Source: Salinibaculum rarum (GTDB lineage: Archaea > Halobacteriota > Halobacteria > Halobacteriales > Haloarculaceae). Taken from it: DNA of 64,000 bases. The stretch spans positions 62,001 to 126,000 of the forward strand of contig NZ_CP129992.1 in NCBI RefSeq assembly GCF_030505615.1, in the 5' to 3' direction. The number at the start of each line of letters is the position of its first letter. Position 1 is the stretch's first letter. Below, piece after piece: positions 59,435 through 64,000 of this stretch. Position numbers and translations under genes: made by a program. The notes beneath the pieces are model-generated. The model was given only the letters and a program-made list of their open reading frames with translations. It made no database searches and had not been told where the DNA came from.

Positions 59435-60217
59435 ATGTCATTCGACATAGCCCAGACCCTCCGGAGCGGTGCCGAGCGAGCGACAGCGCGGAACGGACTC
59501 CTCGCGTTTGGCTTGCTCTTTGCCTTCCGACTCGTGGACGCAGTCGTCAACGACTCGTTTACCGAGCGGTTTTTCGTCGACGTCCTCGAGTACGAATTGA
59601 TACTCGCCGACCTGCGGGCACAGGCCAACCAGCCGATTCAGGACCCCCTCGTCGGTGAGTTTCCGTTTGCCGTCATCGACCTGCCGGTGTCGGTGCTGGG
59701 CGCGCTGGCACTGACCTTGTTCGTCGTCGGCGTCGTCGTCCGGATAGGCATCATTCGCACGTTTACGAGCGAGGAAACGGAGTCGCTCCCGACCGAGAAC
59801 TTCACCCGACGGCTGGTGTGGACGCTGCTCAACCTCATCATCGGCGCCATCATGTACTTCGTCGCGGTCGCCGTCGGATTCGTCCTGTTTGTCGTCCCCG
59901 GCATCTACATCGCCGTGGCGCTGTTTTTCTACAACTACGAGATCATCGTCGCCGAGAAAGGCGTCATCGACGCGTTCTCGGGCAGTCTGGACCTCACGGC
60001 GAACAATCGGCTCCCGCTGTTCCTGCTTGGACTCATCTTCGTGGTTCTCGGCGCTGTCGCCAGCAACCTCGTCGGCGTCGCCCTGCCGGGAACCACCGTC
60101 GCCGGCGCGACCGTCCAGACGCTGTCCAACGCCGCCGTGGCAGTCTTTGGCATCGCCGTCGCCGCGCAGGCGTACACCCAACTCCGGTCGCGCCAGCAGG
60201 AGCCACGCGTCGAGTAA
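59435..60217 (+). CDS. Polytopic membrane protein (DUF7847-like)
   Basis: A 260-residue protein with about six membrane segments. After an amphipathic start (FDIAQTLRSGAERATARNGLLAFGLLFAF), helices lie near 75-100, 125-160, 190-215 and 225-245. GFVLFVVPGIYIAVALFFYNYEIIVAEKGVIDAFSGSLDLTANNR resembles the haloarchaeal DUF7847 pattern (recalled), related to glycerophosphoryl-diester-phosphodiesterase membrane domains. Function unknown. Confidence 0.8.
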   Translation: MSFDIAQTLRSGAERATARNGLLAFGLLFAFRLVDAVVNDSFTERFFVDVLEYELILADLRAQANQPIQDPLVGEFPFAVIDLPVSVLGALALTLFVVGVVVRIGIIRTFTSEETESLPTENFTRRLVWTLLNLIIGAIMYFVAVAVGFVLFVVPGIYIAVALFFYNYEIIVAEKGVIDAFSGSLDLTANNRLPLFLLGLIFVVLGAVASNLVGVALPGTTVAGATVQTLSNAAVAVFGIAVAAQAYTQLRSRQQEPRVE

Positions 60218-60389
60218 AGCCCAGAGCGGAATCTACATCGCACAGGCCCACTTGGCGAGAATCTGTCAGCCCAGCGTATGACAGTCGGTCACACGTCCGC
60301 GATGGTCCGCCGTCCGTCGATTATCACTGAATCGGCGTCTGACGCGCGTCTGACGGCGTTTAATGGGGATGTAGGTCCTAGACGCGTGT

Positions 60390-60620
60390 ATGGCCATACG
60401 TCACGGCGAGTTCGAGCGCATCCGGTCGGTGCTCGAGCGTGCCGATGCCGACGAGCCCCTGACGGCACGCGAGATTCTGCGTGTCCTCGAAGAGCACGGC
60501 GAGGACTTCGACAGCGCCCACCGCGTCGCGACGGTACTGGGTCGTCGCGAGGAAACCGGCGACATCGAGGTCATCCGTGACCAGCCGTACCGCTACCGGG
60601 TCGTCTCCGGGAACAACTGA
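60390..60620 (+). CDS. Small winged-helix-like haloarchaeal protein
   Basis: A 76-residue protein. FERIRSVLERADADEPLTAREILRVLEEHGEDFDSAHRVATVLGRREETGDIEVIRDQPYRYRV reads as three helices and a beta wing, as in a winged-helix domain, with the recognition helix about 40-52. It may bind DNA. Family not known. It lies about 200 bp before carB but carB has its own promoter. Confidence 0.75.
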   Translation: MAIRHGEFERIRSVLERADADEPLTAREILRVLEEHGEDFDSAHRVATVLGRREETGDIEVIRDQPYRYRVVSGNN

Positions 60621-60787
60621 CCGACCCGCGGCGACACCCCCGAGTGGCTACTCATTGTCTCCGAACGAACCACCACCTCGTGGTCTCCTGCCGGTGTCGA
60701 GACCGTGTCGTGGCAGGCCACCCCGTGGTACGTAGGCTCAATACGATATTCGAAATTCGGTTACGAGTTTCGTACTCTATCGCCGGG

Positions 60788-60796
60788 CTTATTACG
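60788..60796 (+). promoter_or_regulatory. TATA-like promoter of carB
   Basis: CTTATTACG about 27 nt before the ATG at 60819; leaderless spacing. The preceding 170 bp carry no gene. Confidence 0.5.
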
Positions 60797-60818
60797 ATGT
60801 GCCGGCTTCGACCGGGTA

Positions 60819-63800
60819 ATGAAGGACGAAGACCGGACGATACTGCTTATCGGGAGTGGACCGATACAGATAGGCCAGGCGGCCGAATTCGACTACTCCG
60901 GCGCGCAGGCGTGTCGCGCGCTCCAGGAAGAGGGTGCCCGAGTCGTGCTGGTCAATTCCAACCCGGCGACTATCATGACCGACCCGGAGATGGCCGACGA
61001 GGTGTACATCGAACCCATCAACACCGAAGCCATCAGCGAGATTATCCGGAAGGAAAACCCCGACGGCGTGATTGCCGGCCTCGGTGGCCAGACCGGTCTG
61101 AACGTCACTGCCGAACTCGCCGAAGAGGGCGTCCTCGACGAGTACGACGTGGACGTGATGGGGACGCCACTGGACACCATCTACGCGACGGAGGACCGCG
61201 ACCAGTTCCGCCAGCGCATGGAGTCTATCGACGAGCCGGTCCCCGAATCCGTCACCATCGAGAGCATGGACGATATCGAGGACGCCGTCGAGCAGGTCGG
61301 CGGCCTTCCGGTCATCATGCGGACGACCTACACGCTCGGCGGTGCCGGGTCGGGCGTCATCGACGACATGGACGAACTCACCGAGGCCGTCCGGAAGGGA
61401 CTGAACCTCTCCCGGGACAACCGCGTGATGATTACCGAGTCCATCGACGGCTGGATCGAACTGGAGTACGAGGTCATGCGGGACGCCGACGATTCCTGTA
61501 TCATCATCTGTAACATGGAGAACCTGGACCCGATGGGGATTCACACCGGCGAATCCGTCGTCGTCACCCCAAGTCAGGTCATCCCCGACGAGGGCCACCA
61601 GGAGATGCGCGACACCGCGCTGAAGGTGATTCGTGAACTGGGCATCCAGGGTGGCTGTAACATCCAGTTCGCGTGGCGCGACGACGGCACACCCGGCGGC
61701 CAGTACCGCGTCGTCGAGGTCAACCCCCGCGTCTCCCGGTCGTCCGCGCTGGCCTCGAAGGCGACTGGCTACCCGATTGCCCGTGTCACCGCGAAGGTGG
61801 CACTCGGCAAGCGCCTCCACGAGATCGAAAACGAGATTACCGGCCAGACCACCGCCGCCTTCGAGCCGGCAATCGACTACATCGTGACGAAGGTGCCCCG
61901 CTGGCCCAAAGACAAGTTCCGCGACGTGGAGTTCGAACTCGGGCCGGCGATGAAATCGACCGGCGAGGCGATGGCCATCGGCCGGACCTTCGAGGAGTCA
62001 CTGCTGAAGGCGCTCAGAAGCTCCGAATACGACCCGGCCGTCGACTGGTCGGAGGTCGACGACGACGAACTCGAAGACCAGTGGCTCGAACGCCCGACAC
62101 CTGACCGCCCGTACGCCATCTTCGAGGCGTTCGAACGCGGCTACACCGTCGAGGAAATCAACGACCTCACCGAGATTCGGGAGTGGTACCTCGAACGCTA
62201 CGAGCGCATCGCCGACGCCGCCGTCGCCGCCGCAGAGGGTGACTTCGAGACGGCCGCCTCCAGTGGCTTTACCGACCACGAAATCACCGCACTGGCCGGT
62301 GGCGACTTCGACGACACCCACGCCTCCTGGCTCCCGGACCGCCTGCTCGACGAACGCGGCGCAGTCGAGGGCGACGAAGTACCGCCACAGACCGACGGTG
62401 GCGTCGAGAGCGAGGCGACGGACGCGTCCTCGGAGCCTCGGTCCGACGGTGGCACCGCGGCAACCGTCGACACTGTCGACGAGGCGACGGTCGACCGCGA
62501 CTTCAAACTGGTCGACACCTGTGCCGGCGAGTTCGCCGCGACGACGCCGTACTACTACTCTACGCGTGACCCCGTTTCGGAGTTGCACCGCGACGAACTC
62601 CGCGTCGACCGCGACATCGAGAGCGTCGTCGTCGTCGGCGGTGGTCCCATCCGCATCGGGCAGGGCGTGGAGTTCGACTACTGTTCGGTCCACGCCGTCA
62701 ACGCCCTCCAGGAGATGGGCATCGACGCACACGTCATCAACAACAACCCCGAAACGGTCTCGACTGACTACGACACCTCCGACGGCCTCTTCTTCGAGCC
62801 GGTTACCGCCGAGGAGGTCGCAGACGTCGTCGAGTCGGTCAACGCCGACGGCGTGATGGTCCAGTTCGGTGGGCAGACCTCCGTCGACGTGGGCGACCCA
62901 CTGGAGACGGAACTGGCGCGCCGTGACCTCGACTGTGAGATTATGGGAACCTCCGTCGACGCGATGGACCTCGCGGAGGACCGCAACCGGTTCAACAAAC
63001 TGATGGACGAACTCGGTATCTCCCAGGCCGAGGGTGGCACTGCCACCAGCGAGGCGGAAGCCCTCGAACTCGCCCACGACATCGGCTATCCCGTGCTCGT
63101 CCGTCCGTCCTACGTCCTCGGTGGGCGTGCGATGGAAGTCGTCTACAACGACGACGACCTGAAGACCTACATCGAGGAGGCCGTCCGCGTGAGTCCGGAC
63201 AAGCCGATTCTCGTCGACGAGTTCCTCGCCGACGCCGTGGAACTGGACGTCGACGCCGTTTCGGACGGCGAGAACGTCCTCATCGGCGGCGTGATGGAAC
63301 ACATCGAAACTGCCGGGGTCCACTCCGGGGACTCGGCGTGTATGATTCCGCCACGCTCGCTCGGCCGTGACGTGAACCGCCGCGTGCGCGAAGTCGTCGA
63401 GGACATCGCGACCGCACTCGACACCGTCGGTCTGCTGAACGTCCAACTCGCTGTCCGTGACGGCGAAGTGTTCGTCCTGGAGGCGAACCCACGCTCCTCG
63501 CGAACGGTACCGTTCGTCTCGAAGGCGACGGGCGTTCCGATTGCCAAAGTGGCCGCGAAGGTCATGGCGGGCGCCACGCTCGAAGAGCTGGACTACGAAG
63601 AGCAGATTCCCGAGCAGGTCAGCGTGAAGGAAGTCGTCCTGCCGTTCGACCGCCTGCCGGGGTCGGACCCGCGTCTCGGTCCGGAGATGAAATCCACCGG
63701 CGAAGTGATGGGCACGGCCGACTCCTTTGGCAAGGCCTACCAGAAAGCCCAGATGAGCGTCGGCAAGGCGATTCCGCTGGACGGAACCGCCATCGTCGAT

Positions 63801-64000
63801 ATGCCCGTCGCCGGCTTCGAGGAGTTCTTCGACGTCCAGACGCTGGACGACTACGAGGACGAAGCGGCCATCAAGGAAGCGCTTCACGCGGGCGATATCG
63901 ACCTCGTACTCTCGCGGAACCGCGACGTTCTCGAAGTCTGCGTCGAGGAGAGCATTACCTACTTCTCGACCATCGAGAGCGCCCAGGCCGCACTGGAGGC
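60819..64000 (+). CDS. carB: Carbamoyl-phosphate synthase large subunit (3' end outside window)
   Basis: The first 1060 codons of CarB. Each half has its ATP-grasp domain: LLIGSGPIQIGQAAEFDYSG opens the first and VVVGGGPIRIGQGVEFDYCS the second. TYTLGGAGSGV and SYVLGGRAMEVV are the ATP loops, and VEVNPRVSRSSALASKATGYPIA / LEANPRSSRTVPFVSKATGVPIA the metal loops. It makes carbamoyl phosphate for pyrimidines and arginine. The linker between halves (about residues 505-555) has an acidic insert (EVPPQTDGGVESEATD...) not found in bacterial CarB. The C-terminal allosteric domain is cut by the window edge. carA is not adjacent upstream. Confidence 0.97.
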   Translation, partial: MKDEDRTILLIGSGPIQIGQAAEFDYSGAQACRALQEEGARVVLVNSNPATIMTDPEMADEVYIEPINTEAISEIIRKENPDGVIAGLGGQTGLNVTAELAEEGVLDEYDVDVMGTPLDTIYATEDRDQFRQRMESIDEPVPESVTIESMDDIEDAVEQVGGLPVIMRTTYTLGGAGSGVIDDMDELTEAVRKGLNLSRDNRVMITESIDGWIELEYEVMRDADDSCIIICNMENLDPMGIHTGESVVVTPSQVIPDEGHQEMRDTALKVIRELGIQGGCNIQFAWRDDGTPGGQYRVVEVNPRVSRSSALASKATGYPIARVTAKVALGKRLHEIENEITGQTTAAFEPAIDYIVTKVPRWPKDKFRDVEFELGPAMKSTGEAMAIGRTFEESLLKALRSSEYDPAVDWSEVDDDELEDQWLERPTPDRPYAIFEAFERGYTVEEINDLTEIREWYLERYERIADAAVAAAEGDFETAASSGFTDHEITALAGGDFDDTHASWLPDRLLDERGAVEGDEVPPQTDGGVESEATDASSEPRSDGGTAATVDTVDEATVDRDFKLVDTCAGEFAATTPYYYSTRDPVSELHRDELRVDRDIESVVVVGGGPIRIGQGVEFDYCSVHAVNALQEMGIDAHVINNNPETVSTDYDTSDGLFFEPVTAEEVADVVESVNADGVMVQFGGQTSVDVGDPLETELARRDLDCEIMGTSVDAMDLAEDRNRFNKLMDELGISQAEGGTATSEAEALELAHDIGYPVLVRPSYVLGGRAMEVVYNDDDLKTYIEEAVRVSPDKPILVDEFLADAVELDVDAVSDGENVLIGGVMEHIETAGVHSGDSACMIPPRSLGRDVNRRVREVVEDIATALDTVGLLNVQLAVRDGEVFVLEANPRSSRTVPFVSKATGVPIAKVAAKVMAGATLEELDYEEQIPEQVSVKEVVLPFDRLPGSDPRLGPEMKSTGEVMGTADSFGKAYQKAQMSVGKAIPLDGTAIVDMPVAGFEEFFDVQTLDDYEDEAAIKEALHAGDIDLVLSRNRDVLEVCVEESITYFSTIESAQAALE

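Noticed and set aside
60390..60620. Possibility that the gene before carB is carA
   Set aside because: The product is only 76 residues with a winged-helix look and has no glutaminase motif.
61998..63887. Long antisense frame of 629 codons opposite carB
   Set aside because: A shadow of the GC-rich carB codons: it has no motif and reflects codon position bias in the real gene.
1..64000. Search for CRISPR arrays, transposases, integrases, rRNA and complete tRNA genes
   Set aside because: None found by eye. No recurrent direct repeat with regular spacing, no DDE or tyrosine recombinase motifs, and no tRNA cloverleaf.

Overview
This is a haloarchaeal (class Halobacteria) chromosomal segment. The DNA is GC-rich, the predicted proteins are strongly acidic (Asp/Glu-rich, Lys-poor), and many genes have a TATA-like element about 25-30 nt before the start codon with no Shine-Dalgarno, as expected for leaderless transcripts. 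Archaeal markers include TFS, eIF1A, eIF5A with deoxyhypusine synthase, archaeal DnaG, LyeJ/CruF and a two-gene cis-prenyltransferase locus. Gene content and order suggest the Haloarcula/Halomicrobium side of the class, but this is an inference. I see no transposase, CRISPR array, rRNA or complete tRNA, so the window looks like core chromosome with a few accessory inserts (hicBA, a lower-GC secreted-protein gene).

Layout. 1-3.4 kb: end of a Cys-motif protein gene, TFS, a Cys-cluster protein, a ZIP-like transporter and an SDR enzyme. 3.5-7.8 kb: C50 carotenoid (bacterioruberin) cluster crtD-lyeJ-cruF, with crtB convergent. 7.9-10.5 kb: universal stress protein, small conserved genes and an SRAP abasic-site protein. 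10.5-15 kb: pckA, a 515-bp gene-free stretch that may encode a structured RNA, eIF1A, and a solitary trpB flanked by two near-identical cold-shock genes. 15-19.5 kb: a CorC/CNNM membrane protein and a six-PAS histidine kinase. 19.7-23 kb: a Tat-exported LruC-like protein, a structured intergenic region and a large membrane protein. 23-26.7 kb: deoxyhypusine synthase and an aldehyde dehydrogenase/thioester-reductase-like operon. 26.7-32.8 kb: hicBA, a Nif3-like gene, an acidic repeat protein, an eIF5A-agmatinase operon, a UbiB-like kinase and Hsp20.

32.8-36.4 kb: HAD phosphatase, pterin carbinolamine dehydratase, and a tetrapyrrole operon (DUF5778-like gene, precorrin-2 dehydrogenase, hemA). 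36.5-40.5 kb: two cis-prenyltransferase-family proteins with complementary motif losses, a DUF92 (VTE6-like) membrane protein and a GNAT. 40.5-45.4 kb: DnaG, a tandem pair of membrane-anchored zinc ribbons, a CARF-like regulator (HFX_2341 family), a DUF1405 and a PH-domain membrane protein. 45.6-51.7 kb: pdxS, DCC, DUF2071, MscS, homoserine kinase, and a beta-propeller/4-TM pair. 51.8-60.6 kb: two flavoproteins, exported and membrane proteins, and several haloarchaea-restricted conserved proteins. 60.8 kb to the end: carB, cut by the window edge.

Themes: the window has all parts of the proposed archaeal hypusination route (eIF5A, agmatinase-like enzyme, deoxyhypusine synthase), a complete phytoene-to-bacterioruberin branch apart from the lycopene-forming desaturase, and a compact polyprenyl-phosphate locus. 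The cis-prenyltransferase pair splits the catalytic Asp and the RxG tail in the same way as eukaryotic DHDDS/NgBR, which I consider the most interesting signal. Several genes also carry inverted repeats over their TATA boxes or transcription starts that look like operators. Family names of the DUF type are recalled, not searched.
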